Below, one piece after another: positions 8,560-18,527 of a DNA stretch of 64,000 bases (positions within the stretch are counted from its first letter, which is position 1; the number at the start of each line of letters is the position of its first letter). This DNA is from Streptomyces meridianus (GTDB lineage: Bacteria > Actinomycetota > Actinomycetes > Streptomycetales > Streptomycetaceae), in contig NZ_JAMQGM010000017.1 in NCBI RefSeq assembly GCF_023703325.1, forward strand, positions 62,001 through 126,000. The letters are read 5' to 3'. A program made the position numbers and the translations under genes. The notes below the pieces were generated by a model that was given only the letters and a program-made list of their open reading frames with translations, was not told the DNA's origin and did not search any database.

Positions 8560-10362
8560 ATGTCTGCGAGATCCCACCGGCGGCGCGCTGCCCGCCGGTT
8601 GACCACCGGAGTCGCCGTCCTGGCCGCCGCGGCGGGCGTCCTGGCCGTCGCGCTTCCGGCCGGCGCCGAGACCGCGGACCGCCACGGTCACGGCCGCACG
8701 GTCGACGTCCAGTTGCTCTCGTTCAACGACTTCCACGGCAACCTCGAGCCGCCGGCCGGGTCCTCCGGCCGGGTCACCCGGCAGAACCCGGACGGCACGA
8801 CCACCAGCATCGACGCAGGCGGCGCCGAGTACCTGGCGACGTCGCTGCGCAACGCGCGCAGGGGACACGAGCACAGCGTCACGGCCGCCGCCGGCGACCT
8901 GATCGGCGCCAGCCCGCTGGTCTCGGGACTGTTCCACGACGAACCGTCCATCGAGGCCATGAACAAGCTCGGCCTCGACGTGACGGGCGTCGGCAACCAC
9001 GAGTTCGACGAGGGCCGGGCCGAGCTCGTCCGGATGCAGAAGGGCGGCTGCCACCCGGAGGACGGCTGCTTCGACGAGGGCAAGGTCTTCGAGGGCGCCG
9101 ACTTCCCCTACCTCGCGGCCAACGTGACGGACGAGAAGACCGGCAAGCCGATCCTGAAGCCGTACACGATCTGGAAGCACAAGGGTGTGCGCATCGGCTT
9201 CATCGGCGTGACCCTCGAGGGCACCCCGGACATCGTCACCGCCGAGGGCGTGAAGGGCCTGAAGTTCCACGACGAGGTCGAGACGATCAACAAGTACGCC
9301 GAGGAGCTCGAGCGCAAGGGCGTGAAGTCGGTCGTCGCGCTCGTCCACGAGGGCGGCGCACCGGCGAGCACCGCGTACAACTACGACTGCGACAGCCCGG
9401 GCCCGGGGGCCGGCATCTCCGGCCCGATCAACGAGATCGCCAGGAACATCACGCCGAAGGTCGACGCGCTCGTCACCGGGCACACGCACCAGGCGTACGT
9501 CTGCACCGTCCCGGACCCGTCCGGCAAGCCGCGCATGGTCACGTCCGCCGCCTCGTTCGGCAGGCTCTACACCGACACGACCCTCACCTACGACCGGGTC
9601 ACCGGCGACATCGTGCGGACCGGCGTGAAGTCGGCCAACCACGTGGTGCGGCGCGACCAGCCGAAGGCCGCCGACCTGACCTCGCTCATCGAGCGGTGGA
9701 ACACGATCGCGGCGCCGGTCGCCAACCGGCCCGTCGGCCACATCTCCGCCGACATCGACGGACGCGGCGCCACCACGCCCGAGTCGCCGCTCGGCGACCT
9801 GATCAGCGACGCGCAGCTCGAGGCCATGGCACCGGCCGACCAGGGCGGCGCCCAGATCGCGTTCATGAACCCGGGCGGCATCCGCTCGGACTTCGCGTAC
9901 GACGCGTCGGGCAGTGAGGGCGACGGCGTGGTGACGTACGGCGAGAGCTTCACCGTCCAGCCGTTCACCAACATGATGACGGCGGTCGACCTCACCGGGG
10001 CGCAGCTCGTCACCGCGCTCCAGCAGCAGGTCAGCGGCAGCAACGAGGCCTCCCCGAAGATCCTTCAGGTCTCCGAGGGCTTCACCTACACCCTCGACAT
10101 GACGAAGTCCGGCGCCGACCGGATCGTCGCCGACTCGGTGAAGCTGAACGGCGAGCCGGTCGAGGCCGGCCGGACCTACCGTGTCGCGATGAACGAGTTC
10201 CTCGCGGGCGGCGGTGACGGCTTCGCGGTCTTCAAGGAGGGCGGCAACAAGCTCGTCGGCGCCTCCGACCTGGACGCGCTCACCGCATACCTCGGCGCGC
10301 ACTCCTCCGCGGAGTCGCCGCTGGCCCCGCCGAAGGCCGACCGGATCACGATCGTCCAGTAG
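8560..10362 (+). CDS. ushA: secreted UshA-family 5'-nucleotidase/metallophosphoesterase
   Basis: 600 residues. An N-terminal signal peptide is clear: RRR, then a hydrophobic stretch, then ALPAGAET around residues 20-42. The calcineurin-like metal site follows: FNDFHGNLE, GNHEFDEG and GHTHQAY, then the C-terminal 5'-nucleotidase domain with MNPGGIRSDFAYD and NEFLAGGGDGF. It should release phosphate from extracellular nucleotides. The ATG at 8560 has AAGGGGAA upstream. Its place next to ppk and mshD and its role suggest phosphate control, but the sequence shows no clean PHO box. A strong terminator follows. Confidence 0.93.
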   Translation: MSARSHRRRAARRLTTGVAVLAAAAGVLAVALPAGAETADRHGHGRTVDVQLLSFNDFHGNLEPPAGSSGRVTRQNPDGTTTSIDAGGAEYLATSLRNARRGHEHSVTAAAGDLIGASPLVSGLFHDEPSIEAMNKLGLDVTGVGNHEFDEGRAELVRMQKGGCHPEDGCFDEGKVFEGADFPYLAANVTDEKTGKPILKPYTIWKHKGVRIGFIGVTLEGTPDIVTAEGVKGLKFHDEVETINKYAEELERKGVKSVVALVHEGGAPASTAYNYDCDSPGPGAGISGPINEIARNITPKVDALVTGHTHQAYVCTVPDPSGKPRMVTSAASFGRLYTDTTLTYDRVTGDIVRTGVKSANHVVRRDQPKAADLTSLIERWNTIAAPVANRPVGHISADIDGRGATTPESPLGDLISDAQLEAMAPADQGGAQIAFMNPGGIRSDFAYDASGSEGDGVVTYGESFTVQPFTNMMTAVDLTGAQLVTALQQQVSGSNEASPKILQVSEGFTYTLDMTKSGADRIVADSVKLNGEPVEAGRTYRVAMNEFLAGGGDGFAVFKEGGNKLVGASDLDALTAYLGAHSSAESPLAPPKADRITIVQ

Positions 10363-10395
10363 CGGCTCGAGCCGGCGCACTCACGGCGCCGCACG

Positions 10396-10425
10396 ACGGC
10401 CCGGCGGTCCCGACCGCCGGGCCGT
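10396..10425 (+). terminator. terminator of ushA
   Basis: Perfect fourteen-base arms (10396-10409 and 10412-10425) starting 34 bases after the stop codon. Confidence 0.8.
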
Positions 10426-10481
10426 TCGCGTGGGCGGGGGGACGCCCCGGCCGAGGGCACACACACCGGCCGCGGGCGGCG

Positions 10482-10958
10482 TCAGCCCAGGCGCATCAGG
10501 TACTCCTCGACGACCTCGCCCCGCCCCGCGGCGTAACCGGAGTCCTCACCGACCACCGTGAAGCCGTTGCGCCGGAGCACCCCCAGCGAACGGACGTTGT
10601 CCTTGGCCACGCGGGCGTGCAGCGGCCGGGTCTCGACCTCGTCCAGCAGGGCGGCCAGGGCCTGCGAGGCGATGCCCCGGCCCCAGCGGGCGGGGTCGAT
10701 CCAGTACGTGACCTCGGTGCCGCCGCCGTCCCGGAGGAAGGTCATGATGCTGCCCGCGACCTCGCCGTCGACCGTGACGGTGCGCGTGACGACGCTCCCG
10801 TCGGCCGTGATCCTGCGCCACAGGGCGTCGAACGCCGCCCGGTCGGCCGGGTCCTCGCGGGTGAACGCGGCCATCCGGTTCGCTTCCCGGTCGAGCTGGA
10901 AGGCGAAGAACCGCTCCAGGTCGGACTGTTCGCACTCACGTAGCCGTACGCCGCTCAC
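10482..10958 (-). CDS. GNAT family N-acetyltransferase
   Basis: 158 residues, single GNAT domain of the RimJ/RimL-like type. The acetyl-CoA loop is WIDPARWGRGIASQAL, followed by ARVAKDNVRSLGVLRRNGF, the usual AxNxxSxxxLxxxGF helix. The GTG at 10958 has GAGGAG five bases upstream and is preferred. Substrate unknown. Convergent with ushA, the terminator between them serving ushA. Confidence 0.87.
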   Translation of the reverse strand: MSGVRLRECEQSDLERFFAFQLDREANRMAAFTREDPADRAAFDALWRRITADGSVVTRTVTVDGEVAGSIMTFLRDGGGTEVTYWIDPARWGRGIASQALAALLDEVETRPLHARVAKDNVRSLGVLRRNGFTVVGEDSGYAAGRGEVVEEYLMRLG

Positions 10959-11050
10959 AGCATCTCCTCACGCAGACGGCCAAGGATCCCAGCCTGCCGG
11001 ACGGGTGTGACAGCGCCCCGGGCCCGCAGCCACCCGGAACCGTCCCGGGC

Positions 11051-11080
11051 CCTTCCCCGGCCTTCCCCGGCCTTCCCCGG
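11051..11080. repeat. three exact tandem copies of a 10-bp unit
   Basis: CCTTCCCCGG repeated three times without error just downstream of the protease inhibitor gene stop codon (11093, minus strand). It is non-coding and likely slippage-prone. Confidence 0.9.
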
Positions 11081-11092
11081 GGCCGCCGCCGG

Positions 11093-11533
11093 TCAGAAGC
11101 GGAACACCTCGCCGGTGGCCCGTTCGGCCAGGCAGCGGTTCGGGTACTCCTTGCGGAAGTCCACGGCCTTCTTCTTCCAGAAGCCGTTGGCCGTGACCGT
11201 GACCGGGCTGCTGACCGTCGGACAGGAGCCGAAGTTCGCCGGGATCGCGGTGAAGTCGGCGCCCGCGCGCTCCAGCGCCGCGCAGGCCGACGCGCGGTGC
11301 GGATGAGTGCCCCCGACGGGCAGGCAGGCGAGGACGGCCCGGGCCACCACCGACCCGTTCATGCCGCCCTGGTGGATCGCCAGGTCGAGATGGGCCTCGG
11401 GCTGCACCGCCCCGGGCCCCCGCCCGGCGGGCGGGGCCGCGGGCGACGCCGCCGCGGGCAGGGCCAGGAACGGTACGAGCAGCGCACCGGCGACCAGGGC
11501 CGGCCGGGCGGTGCGCGGCAGACGCATACGCAT
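11093..11533 (-). CDS. subtilisin inhibitor-like (SSI family) secreted protein
   Basis: 146 residues. A signal peptide of about 30 residues (RLPRTARPALVAGALLVPFLALPAAA) precedes a mature domain with the SSI pattern: CLPVGGTHPHRASACAAL and FGSCPTV, giving the cysteine pairs expected for the family. SSI proteins bind serine proteases and sometimes transglutaminase proenzyme in the medium. AGGAG seven bases before the ATG at 11533 fixes the start. The next gene upstream on the same strand, 300 bases away, is an HtrA-type protease, an apt but unproven partner. Confidence 0.9.
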   Translation of the reverse strand: MRMRLPRTARPALVAGALLVPFLALPAAASPAAPPAGRGPGAVQPEAHLDLAIHQGGMNGSVVARAVLACLPVGGTHPHRASACAALERAGADFTAIPANFGSCPTVSSPVTVTANGFWKKKAVDFRKEYPNRCLAERATGEVFRF

Positions 11534-11835
11534 GTCAGCTCCTTGCGGGCGAGCGGTCCGGAAGCGACCGGTCGTTCGTCGTCCCGCACGGCTCACGGCC
11601 GTACGGCGCCGGACCCGGGGACCGGGCGGCGCCGGCGTGGATACCCCGGCCGCCACGACTCATGGGGCCGGCCACCCGTACGGCGGACGGCCTGCTGGTC
11701 CGTCGGGGCGGCCGAGGTGCCGGCCGGTGCCGCCGGGTGGCCGGGCGGCGCAGCCTGTGCACGTGCCCCGGCACGGACCTCCGGCCGGCGGACGTCCCGC
11801 TCGCACCGGCCGACGGGGCCGCGCCCCGCCGCGGC
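11534..11835. other. intergenic region upstream of the inhibitor gene
   Basis: About 300 bases, very GC-rich. I see no supported gene, promoter or repeat in it; short open frames here lack ribosome sites. Confidence 0.4.
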
Positions 11836-12726
11836 TCAGCCCCGCCCGCCGCCGCGCAGCTCCGCCAGCGCGGCCTTCACCGCGTTCACGGGCACCGCGA
11901 AGCCCAGCCCCACGCTGCCCGGATCGCCCGAACTCGGCGTATACATGGCCGAGTTGATACCGACGACCCGGCCCTCCATGTTCACCAGGGCACCCCCCGA
12001 GTTCCCCGGGTTGAGCGCGGCGTCCGTCTGGAGGGCCTGGTAGGTCGTGGTCGATGACCCCACGTCGCCGTTGAATTCACCGCCCTGGAACTCGAACGGC
12101 CACTTCCCCTCGGGGTTCCGGCTGTCGCCGTCCCGCTCCACGGTCACGTCCCGCTGCACCGCGGAGATGATGCCGCTGGTCACCGTGCCGGGCAGGCCCT
12201 CCGGCGAGCCGATGGCCACCACCTCGTCGCCCACCGCGATCCGGTCGGAGTCGCCGAGCACGGCCGGCCGCATCCCCTTCGCCCGCTCCGTTCGCAGCAG
12301 CGCCATGTCGAGGTCGGGATCCGTGCCGACGACCTCGGCGGTCACCGGGTCGCGCTTCCCCACGACGACGAGGATCCTCGTGGCGCCGGCGATCACGTGG
12401 TTGTTGGTGAGGATCTCCCCGTTCTCCGAGATGACCACCCCGGAAGCCGTGGCCTCGCCCTCCGGGTTGGACGCCTGGATCTCCACCACGCTCGGCCCCA
12501 CGGCGGAGGCCACACCCGCGACGGTGCCGTCCGTCGTCACGTCGGTGCGCAGCCCTGCAGTGGCCCGGGGGTCCGGCCCCTGCGGGCCGCGTTGCACGAG
12601 GACGGCCGCCCCGCCCCCGGCTCCGCCCGCCACCACGACGAGCACGGCCAGGACCCATACGGTTCTGCGACGCATCCGCGGCCGTTCCGGCCGTCGCGGG
12701 CGACGGAACACGCTTCGTTCGCTCAT
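11836..12726 (-). CDS. HtrA/DegP-like trypsin-type serine protease, membrane-anchored
   Basis: 296 residues. A basic cytoplasmic tip and one transmembrane helix (VWVLAVLVVVAGGAGGGAAVLV, about residues 23-44) anchor an extracellular S1C protease domain. The catalytic triad is visible: His in NNHVIAGAT, Asp in DPDLDMALL, and Ser in NPGNSGGAL. There is no PDZ domain, unlike full DegP, because the protein ends soon after the protease domain (GLGFAVPVNAV). Role: cell-envelope proteolysis. The ATG at 12726 (MSERSVF) is chosen over an open frame running to 12825. Confidence 0.9.
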   Translation of the reverse strand: MSERSVFRRPRRPERPRMRRRTVWVLAVLVVVAGGAGGGAAVLVQRGPQGPDPRATAGLRTDVTTDGTVAGVASAVGPSVVEIQASNPEGEATASGVVISENGEILTNNHVIAGATRILVVVGKRDPVTAEVVGTDPDLDMALLRTERAKGMRPAVLGDSDRIAVGDEVVAIGSPEGLPGTVTSGIISAVQRDVTVERDGDSRNPEGKWPFEFQGGEFNGDVGSSTTTYQALQTDAALNPGNSGGALVNMEGRVVGINSAMYTPSSGDPGSVGLGFAVPVNAVKAALAELRGGGRG

Positions 12727-12870
12727 GCCAGGAACTGTGCCCACGTTCCGTGGGAGCGGCCGGAACCCGCCCGGGGAGTCCGGCGAGAACAACGCGCACG
12801 GACCAGCGGGCCCGGACCTGCGCACAGGGACCGGAGGGCGAGGCCCGCGGGGACCCGTCTGTCCCGGCCG

Positions 12871-13896
12871 TCAGCGGGCGCAGCCGCAGGAGCGGCGCAC
12901 CACCAGCGCGGCGGGGAACTGCCGCAGCCGCTCGCGCCGGGAGCCGTTCACCCGCAGCCCGTCGTCCAGCACCAGGTCCACCGCGGCCCGGGCCATCGCC
13001 TGACGGTCGGAGGCGACGGTCGTCAGCGGCGGATCCGTGAGCCCGGCCTCCTTCACGTCGTCGAAGCCGGCCACCGCCAGCTCGCCCGGAACGTCGATGC
13101 GCAGCTCGCGGGCGGCCCGCAGCACGCCGAACGCCTGGTCGTCCGTGGTGCAGAGAATGGCCGGCGGCCGGTCCGGACCGGCCAGCAGACCCAGGGCCAC
13201 CCGGTAGGCCTCGTACCGGTTGTAGGGGGCCTGGAACAGCCGGTTCTCGGTGGACAGCCCGGCCTCGCGCATCGCGCGGCGCCACCCCTCGACGTGGTCG
13301 GTCACCGGGTCGCCGATGACGGGGGTCGACTCGACGCCGCCCATGCAGGCCACGTACGGGTGCCCGTGCTCCAGCAGGTGCCGGGTCGCCAGCTGCGCTC
13401 CGCCGACGTCGTCCGTCACCACCGCGACGTCGTCGATGGCGTCGGGCCGGCGGTGCAGCAGCACGACGCGGGCGTCCCAGGCGTCGATCTCGGCCGCGGC
13501 GTGCTCGCTCGGCCCCTGGCTGACCAGGATCAGACCGGCGACCCGCATGCCGAGGAAGGCCCGCAGGTAGTGCACCTCGCGGTCGTCCAGATAGTCGGAG
13601 TTGCCGACGAGGACCATCTTTCCGCGCTCGGCGGCGGCGTGCTCCACGGCATGGGCCATCTCCGCGAAGAACGGCTGCCGGGCATCCGGGACGATCATGC
13701 CGATGAGGTCGGTGCGGCGGGAGGCCATGGCCTGCGCGACGCGGTCCGGGCGGTAACCGAGCTCCTTGATCGCGCCGAGGACGCGTTCGCGGGTGGCCGG
13801 GGCGACCGGCCTCGGTCCGTTGTTGATGACATAGCTGACCACGGCGGTCGAGGTACCCGCCAGCCTTGCCACATCGTCACGCGTCACCTTGGCCAC
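12871..13896 (-). CDS. LacI family transcriptional regulator
   Basis: 341 residues. N-terminal Lac[27 protein letters not shown] with the hinge helix ([24 protein letters not shown]), then a periplasmic-binding-like sensor domain. The GTG at 13896 has TAGACT (13904-13909) seven bases upstream, indicating a leaderless message. It lies between the protease gene and glnR on the same strand but with its own promoter. The sensor ligand is unknown; no sugar catabolic genes are nearby. The C-terminus carries Cys residues (RRSCGCAR). Confidence 0.92.
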   Translation of the reverse strand: MAKVTRDDVARLAGTSTAVVSYVINNGPRPVAPATRERVLGAIKELGYRPDRVAQAMASRRTDLIGMIVPDARQPFFAEMAHAVEHAAAERGKMVLVGNSDYLDDREVHYLRAFLGMRVAGLILVSQGPSEHAAAEIDAWDARVVLLHRRPDAIDDVAVVTDDVGGAQLATRHLLEHGHPYVACMGGVESTPVIGDPVTDHVEGWRRAMREAGLSTENRLFQAPYNRYEAYRVALGLLAGPDRPPAILCTTDDQAFGVLRAARELRIDVPGELAVAGFDDVKEAGLTDPPLTTVASDRQAMARAAVDLVLDDGLRVNGSRRERLRQFPAALVVRRSCGCAR

Positions 13897-13970
13897 GCGC
13901 GGCAGTCTACGCGGGATGACCCGTGTCGCGGCAGGCCGGGCGGCCCCCGCCTCCCGGCCCGGCACCGGGC

Positions 13971-14759
13971 TCACCGCCGGACGGCGGGTGCCGATCCCCC
14001 GTCCCTGGAACGTCCCTCCGCTGCGTCCGCCTCGGCCTTCGCCTTGGCTTCGGCCTTCGCCCGGGCCTCCTCGGAGCCGCGTTCGCCCTTGTCCGGCACC
14101 ACGAACCGGTAACCGACATTCCGCACGGTGCCGATCAGCGCCTCGTGCTCCGGGCCCAGCTTCGCCCGCAGCCGCCTCACGTGGACGTCCACGGTCCGGG
14201 TGCCTCCGAAGTAGTCGTAGCCCCAGACCTCCTGGAGGAGCTGCGCGCGGGTGAACACCCGGCCGGGGTGCTGCGCGAGGTACTTCAGCAGCTCGAACTC
14301 CTTGAAGGTCAGGTCCAGCACACGGCCCTTGAGCTTGGCGCTGTACGTGGCCTCGTCGACCGACAGGTCACCGTTGCGGATCTCCATGGGGCTGTCGTCG
14401 ACGACGACCTGCCGGCGTCCGACGGCCAGCCGCAGCCGGGCCTCGACCTCGGCCGGCCCGGCCGTGTCGAGCAGCACGTCGTCCACACCCCAGTCGGCGG
14501 TGACGGCGGCGAGCCCGCCCTCGGTCACCACGAGGATCAGCGGGGAGCCTGGACCGGTCGACCGCAGCAGCTGGCACAGCGAGCGCACCTGCGGCAGATC
14601 GCGCCGGCCGTCCACCAGGATCACATCCGCCCCGGGGGTGTCCACCAGGGCCGGCCCCGAGGCGGGGGCCACGCGGACGTTGTGCAGCAGCAGCCCGAGA
14701 GCGGGCAGCACCTCCGCGGAGGGCTGGAGGGCGTTCGTCAGGAGCAGGAGAGAACTCAT
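13971..14759 (-). CDS. glnR: GlnR, OmpR-type nitrogen regulator
   Basis: 262 residues. The global nitrogen regulator of actinomycetes, controlling glnA, amtB and others. The N-terminal receiver-like domain has the typical atypical pocket ([13 protein letters not shown]), and the C-terminal winged helix is canonical ([24 protein letters not shown], then [13 protein letters not shown]). The tail is rich in Lys, Glu and Ala repeats. The ATG at 14759 gives MSSLLLLTN. No sensor kinase lies beside it, as expected for the orphan GlnR. Divergent from the hydrolase gene at 15042. Confidence 0.95.
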   Translation of the reverse strand: MSSLLLLTNALQPSAEVLPALGLLLHNVRVAPASGPALVDTPGADVILVDGRRDLPQVRSLCQLLRSTGPGSPLILVVTEGGLAAVTADWGVDDVLLDTAGPAEVEARLRLAVGRRQVVVDDSPMEIRNGDLSVDEATYSAKLKGRVLDLTFKEFELLKYLAQHPGRVFTRAQLLQEVWGYDYFGGTRTVDVHVRRLRAKLGPEHEALIGTVRNVGYRFVVPDKGERGSEEARAKAEAKAKAEADAAEGRSRDGGSAPAVRR

Positions 14760-15041
14760 CGCCGGGCCCCTTCGGTCGTCGGCATCCAGTATGTCCGAAT
14801 CGTTCGGTCCTGCGCGCTTCGCCTGCCCACGACGTCGGTCCCTCCTCGGTCCCTGCAATGGGGCCTCTCCCGGGAACGGATCCCCGGGGGAGTCGTGCGT
14901 CCTCGTCGGACGGCACCGCGGCGCTGCGGCCCGCCGTCCTGCGCCGCCCTGCCTGCACCACTCCCACGGAAGGCGCCGCGAAAGCACGAAAGGACCCGGG
15001 GGCAACGCTGCCCGGATCCTCTGAACAGCAGAATAGCCCAC

Positions 15042-15950
15042 ATGGGTTCCGGAGCAGAGGCCGCACGTTCTGATGCGCGTTTTCCCGCGCACGCCGCCGA
15101 TACCCCTGGGCGGCGGCGGAGAGTGACACTGATCACAGCGGACGGGGTGGCGATCGAGGCCGCCTGCGAGCCTCGCGAAGCCGCTGCCGGCGGGCCGTCG
15201 GGCGACGTCCCCGCGATCGTCGTCGCGCACGGATTCACCGGTTCCCTGGACCGGCCGGCGGTGCGCCGCGTCGCCCGGACGCTCACCCGGCACGCGGCCG
15301 TCGTCACCTTCTCCTTCCGCGGTCACGGCCGCTCCGGCGGGCGTTCCACCGTCGGCGACCGCGAGGTGCTGGACCTGGCCGCCGTGGTGCGCTGGGCCCG
15401 GTCGCTCGGCCACCGCACCGTGGCCACCGTCGGCTTCTCGATGGGCGGCTCGGTGGTCCTGCGCCACGCCGCGCTGTACCGGCCGCAGGTGGACGTCCCC
15501 GGCCTCGCGCCGTCCGCCGGTGCGCCGGACGGCGCCGAGGGCACGGCGGCGGGCGGGACGTCCGGGGCGCACACCGACGCGGTCGTCGCCGTCAGCGCCC
15601 CGGCCCGCTGGTACTACCGGGGCACCCCGGCCATGCGCCGGGTGCACTGGGCGATCACCCGGCCCGTCGGACGGCTCGTGAGCCGCTACGGACTGCGCAC
15701 CCGGATCCACGACCGGGACTGGGACCCGGTCCCCATGCCGCCCGTCGAGGCGGTGCGGCTGATCGCGCCGACCCCGCTGCTGATCGTGCACGGCGACCGT
15801 GACCCGTACTTCCCGCTGGACCACCCGCGCTCCCTCGCCACCGCGGCCGGCGGCACCGCACGGTTGTGGATCGAGCCGGGCCTCGGCCACGCGGAGAACG
15901 CCGTCGACGATGCCCTGCTGCACCGGATCGGCGCCTGGATCACCGGCTGA
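15042..15950 (+). CDS. alpha/beta hydrolase
   Basis: 302 residues. The oxyanion segment [13 protein letters not shown], the nucleophile elbow [13 protein letters not shown] and the late GHAENAV histidine motif identify an alpha/beta hydrolase with Ser, an Asp in [10 protein letters not shown] and His. A proline- and alanine-rich insertion after the nucleophile (about residues 155-190) is probably a lid. The ATG at 15042 is chosen because the upstream frame crosses the glnR coding strand. Substrate unknown. Followed closely by the MoaD/ThiS gene. Confidence 0.85.
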   Translation: MGSGAEAARSDARFPAHAADTPGRRRRVTLITADGVAIEAACEPREAAAGGPSGDVPAIVVAHGFTGSLDRPAVRRVARTLTRHAAVVTFSFRGHGRSGGRSTVGDREVLDLAAVVRWARSLGHRTVATVGFSMGGSVVLRHAALYRPQVDVPGLAPSAGAPDGAEGTAAGGTSGAHTDAVVAVSAPARWYYRGTPAMRRVHWAITRPVGRLVSRYGLRTRIHDRDWDPVPMPPVEAVRLIAPTPLLIVHGDRDPYFPLDHPRSLATAAGGTARLWIEPGLGHAENAVDDALLHRIGAWITG

Positions 15951-16078
15951 CGCGACCCGGCGGCGCGACACGCCATCATGGAGGGCGGCACCCACGGGGC
16001 GGTGCCGGACCGCACGGACACCGGGTCGCACGGGCATGAGCCTGCCCGGTGCCCGGACCGAGACCGACAGGAGACGCC

Positions 16079-16342
16079 GTGGCCGCAGCCGGCACGATCC
16101 GCTACTGGGCCGCCGCCAAGGCCGCCGCGGGCACCGCCGAGGAACCCTACTCGGCGGGCACCCTGGCCGAGGCCCTCGACGCCGCACGTCAACGGCACGC
16201 CACCCGACCGGAGTTCGCCCGGGTGCTCGGCCGCTGCTCCTTCCTCGTCGACGGGGACCCGGTCGGAACCCGGAGCCACGAGACGGTCACACTGGCCGAG
16301 GGCGGCACCGTCGAGGTGCTCCCGCCGTTCGCAGGAGGGTGA
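16079..16342 (+). CDS. MoaD/ThiS family sulfur-carrier protein
   Basis: 87 residues, beta-grasp fold. It ends in PPFAGG; the C-terminal Gly-Gly is the site of adenylation and thiocarboxylation, the hallmark of MoaD and ThiS. The GTG at 16079 has ACAGGAG correctly spaced; a longer frame from 16049 has not. Most likely a MoaD-like small subunit of molybdopterin synthase, but no other molybdenum-cofactor genes are in view, so another sulfur pathway is possible. Note the thiosulfate sulfurtransferase 2.5 kb downstream. Confidence 0.87.
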   Translation: MAAAGTIRYWAAAKAAAGTAEEPYSAGTLAEALDAARQRHATRPEFARVLGRCSFLVDGDPVGTRSHETVTLAEGGTVEVLPPFAGG

Positions 16343-16353
16343 AGCCCGCAATC

Positions 16354-17364
16354 ATGACGGAACAGCCGCACAACGCCGAGCAGTCGTACGACCCGTACGG
16401 AGGGCCGGGCGCCCGGGCGCCGCACGGCGAGCAGCAGCAGACCCAGACCTGGGACACGCAGGTCTGGAACGACCGGAGCTGGGAGGACCGCCCCCGCACC
16501 CAGCACGGCCACTCGGCCACCTCCGAGACCGCCCGGCTGCCCGTCCAGGGAGCGATGCCCGCCGCCGAACCGGCCCCCGTGGCGGAGCCGGCCGGGCCGC
16601 TGACCGCGGCGCAACAGGCCCGGGCCGAGGGCCGGTCGCCGATCATCGCGCCCGGCATCCGGCCTGCCGCCCTCACCGCGGCACTGGCCGCTCTGCTGGC
16701 CGTGGCGGCTCCCTTCGGCCCGTACGCGGCCCTCCTCCCCGTGCTGTTGCTCCAGGCCGTGACCGCGGCCGGCTGGTACCGGCTGAACGGCATGTGGCCG
16801 GCCCGGCAGGGCATCGCGCTCGCGTTCGCCGGGGGCGCCGCAGCCGACGCGGGCCTGCTGCTGACGGACCGTACGGACGCTCCCACGGTCGCCGTCGCCG
16901 TCATCGGCGTCTGGTGCCTGCTGGTTCTCGTCCTCCAGCTGCGCAGCCACAGTTCGCCCGACGAGCGCCTGTACGCCCTGACCGCCGGCCTGGCCTCGAC
17001 CGTCCTCGTCGTCCTGGCGGCAGGGCACCTCGCGGCCACGGCGTTCTCCCCGGACGCGGTCGTCGCAGGCGCGGCGGCGGTGGCCGTCACGGCGCCGGCC
17101 CGCACGGTGCCGCTGCCGCCGTACGTCTCCCCGGTCGTCGCGCTGCTGGCCGCCACCGGCGCGGGCATCGCCGTGGGCGGTGTGACGTCGCTCGGCACGT
17201 CCGGGGCACTGCTCGGCCTGGTCGCAGGCGGTTGCGCCCTGATCGGCCTGCGGGTGGCGAGCTACGACTACCCCTCGCGCTTCGTCCACATGACGGCCGG
17301 CGTCGCGCTGCCGCTCGCAGCCGCGGCACCGGCGGTCTACCTGCTCGGCCGGGCGCTGGCCTGA
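16354..17364 (+). CDS. polytopic membrane protein with disordered N-terminus
   Basis: 336 residues. The first ~100 are hydrophilic, rich in Gln, Pro and Trp-Asn/Asp repeats (QTWDTQVWNDRSWEDR), then about eight hydrophobic helices follow, starting with ALTAALAALLAVAAPFG. No catalytic motif. Starts 11 bases after the MoaD-like gene, so probably one operon. Not assigned to a characterised family. Confidence 0.8.
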   Translation: MTEQPHNAEQSYDPYGGPGARAPHGEQQQTQTWDTQVWNDRSWEDRPRTQHGHSATSETARLPVQGAMPAAEPAPVAEPAGPLTAAQQARAEGRSPIIAPGIRPAALTAALAALLAVAAPFGPYAALLPVLLLQAVTAAGWYRLNGMWPARQGIALAFAGGAAADAGLLLTDRTDAPTVAVAVIGVWCLLVLVLQLRSHSSPDERLYALTAGLASTVLVVLAAGHLAATAFSPDAVVAGAAAVAVTAPARTVPLPPYVSPVVALLAATGAGIAVGGVTSLGTSGALLGLVAGGCALIGLRVASYDYPSRFVHMTAGVALPLAAAAPAVYLLGRALA

Positions 17365-17381
17365 CGCCCCGGCGCGCCGCG

Positions 17382-17416
17382 CGCCCGCCTGCCGCCCTCC
17401 GGCGGCACGGCGGGCG
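17382..17416 (+). terminator. terminator-like hairpin
   Basis: Arms CGCCCGCC-GCCGCC and GGCGGC-GGCGGGCG with a four-base loop and one bulged position, 17 bases past the membrane protein stop. Confidence 0.6.
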
Positions 17417-17577
17417 GGGCGCGGCCGTTCCGGGACACGTCGGCAGCACGGTCGCGAGCGGCGCGCCCGTTCACGGCGTGCCGGAGGAATGTCCGCGTCC
17501 CGGATTGGCCGCGTGATCCGCGGTTAGGCTCACGGGCGTCAACGTCCCGCTCCGAGTCCCCCGGGGGAACCCAGCCC

Positions 17578-18285
17578 ATGCGAGCACTGCGAATACTCCT
17601 GGTCACTGCCGTGATCCTCGGCGGCCTCTTCGTGGCGGCCGACCGGCTCGCCGTCCACTTCGCCGAGAAGAAGGTCGCCGAGCGGATCCGCGGCACCCAG
17701 CAGCTCGCCGGCAACCCCGAGGTCGAGATCAAGGGGTTCCCCTTCCTGACCCAGGTCGCGGACCGGGAGCTGGACGAGGTCGACATCGACCTCGACGGCA
17801 TGACGGCCAGCGCCGCCGGACGCTCGCTGCGCATCTCCGAACTCACCGCGGTCATGCACCGGGTACAGCTGTCGAGCGACTACAGCTCGGGCACCGCTCA
17901 GGAGGTCACGGGCAGCGCCCGCCTCGGCTACAAGGACCTCTCGCGTGCCGCCGAGGACGGCGTGAGCGTCGCCTACGGCGGCAAGGACGACGCCGGCAAG
18001 CCACAGGTCAAGGTGACGGCGTCGGTGAACGTTCCGGTGGTGGGCACGGTCAAGCGCAGCGTGGTCAGCCGGGTCTCGGTGACCGGCGGCGACACGGTGC
18101 GGCTGCGCGCCGACGCGGTTCCCGGCGAGAACATCCCGGGGCTCGAGCGCCTGGTGCGCAGCAGGATCGACTTCGGACGGCAGATCGCGGGCCTGCCGCA
18201 GGGCGTCCGGCTCGACAAGGTGGTGGCCACGCCGAAGGGCATCGACATCACGGTCACCGGCACGAAGGTCAGGCTGGGCGGGTGA
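17578..18285 (+). CDS. LmeA-like phospholipid-binding protein (DUF2993)
   Basis: 235 residues. An N-terminal hydrophobic segment (LRILLVTAVILGGLFVAA) acts as signal or anchor, then the DUF2993 core: EKKVAERIRGTQ, NPEVEIKGFPFLTQ, and VRSRIDFGRQIAGLPQGVRL near the end. The mycobacterial relative LmeA binds phosphatidylinositol species at the envelope. A TAGGCT element at 17522-17527 precedes a leader of about 45 bases, so this gene is not leaderless. Monocistronic, with its own terminator. Confidence 0.88.
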   Translation: MRALRILLVTAVILGGLFVAADRLAVHFAEKKVAERIRGTQQLAGNPEVEIKGFPFLTQVADRELDEVDIDLDGMTASAAGRSLRISELTAVMHRVQLSSDYSSGTAQEVTGSARLGYKDLSRAAEDGVSVAYGGKDDAGKPQVKVTASVNVPVVGTVKRSVVSRVSVTGGDTVRLRADAVPGENIPGLERLVRSRIDFGRQIAGLPQGVRLDKVVATPKGIDITVTGTKVRLGG

Positions 18286-18292
18286 GCCGTGT

Positions 18293-18322
18293 CCGGGCGG
18301 CGGCCGAGCGGCTGCCGCCCGG
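18293..18322 (+). terminator. terminator-like hairpin
   Basis: Perfect nine-base arms CCGGGCGGC (18293-18301) and GCCGCCCGG (18314-18322), just after the LmeA-like gene. Confidence 0.6.
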
Positions 18323-18501
18323 GCCGGACGGGTCGAGTGCACCCCCGCCCGGAGCCGCAACGGCACCCCGAGCGACCCCGAACACGTGGCGTCCCGAGGT
18401 CCGAGACGCCCGCGTCCGCAGAGCAGACCCGCCCCGGGCTCCCCTTCGGCCCCCTGCGCACCATCGGCCTCCGACGCCCCGGGAATACCAAAATGCGGAC
18501 C

Positions 18502-18521
18502 TTCACATCTCGCCATGTGAA
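18502..18521. promoter_or_regulatory. palindromic operator candidate upstream of the cysA leader
   Basis: Perfect inverted repeat TTCACAT (18502-18508), six-base centre, ATGTGAA (18515-18521). It ends six bases before the -35 box of the leader promoter. A dimeric regulator site is likely; the regulator is unknown. Confidence 0.65.
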
Positions 18522-18527
18522 ACAACC

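Noticed and set aside
7861..10380. 839-residue open frame on the minus strand across ushA
   Set aside because: Shadow of ushA and the methyltransferase gene; the real frames carry signal peptide, metal motifs and SAM motifs.
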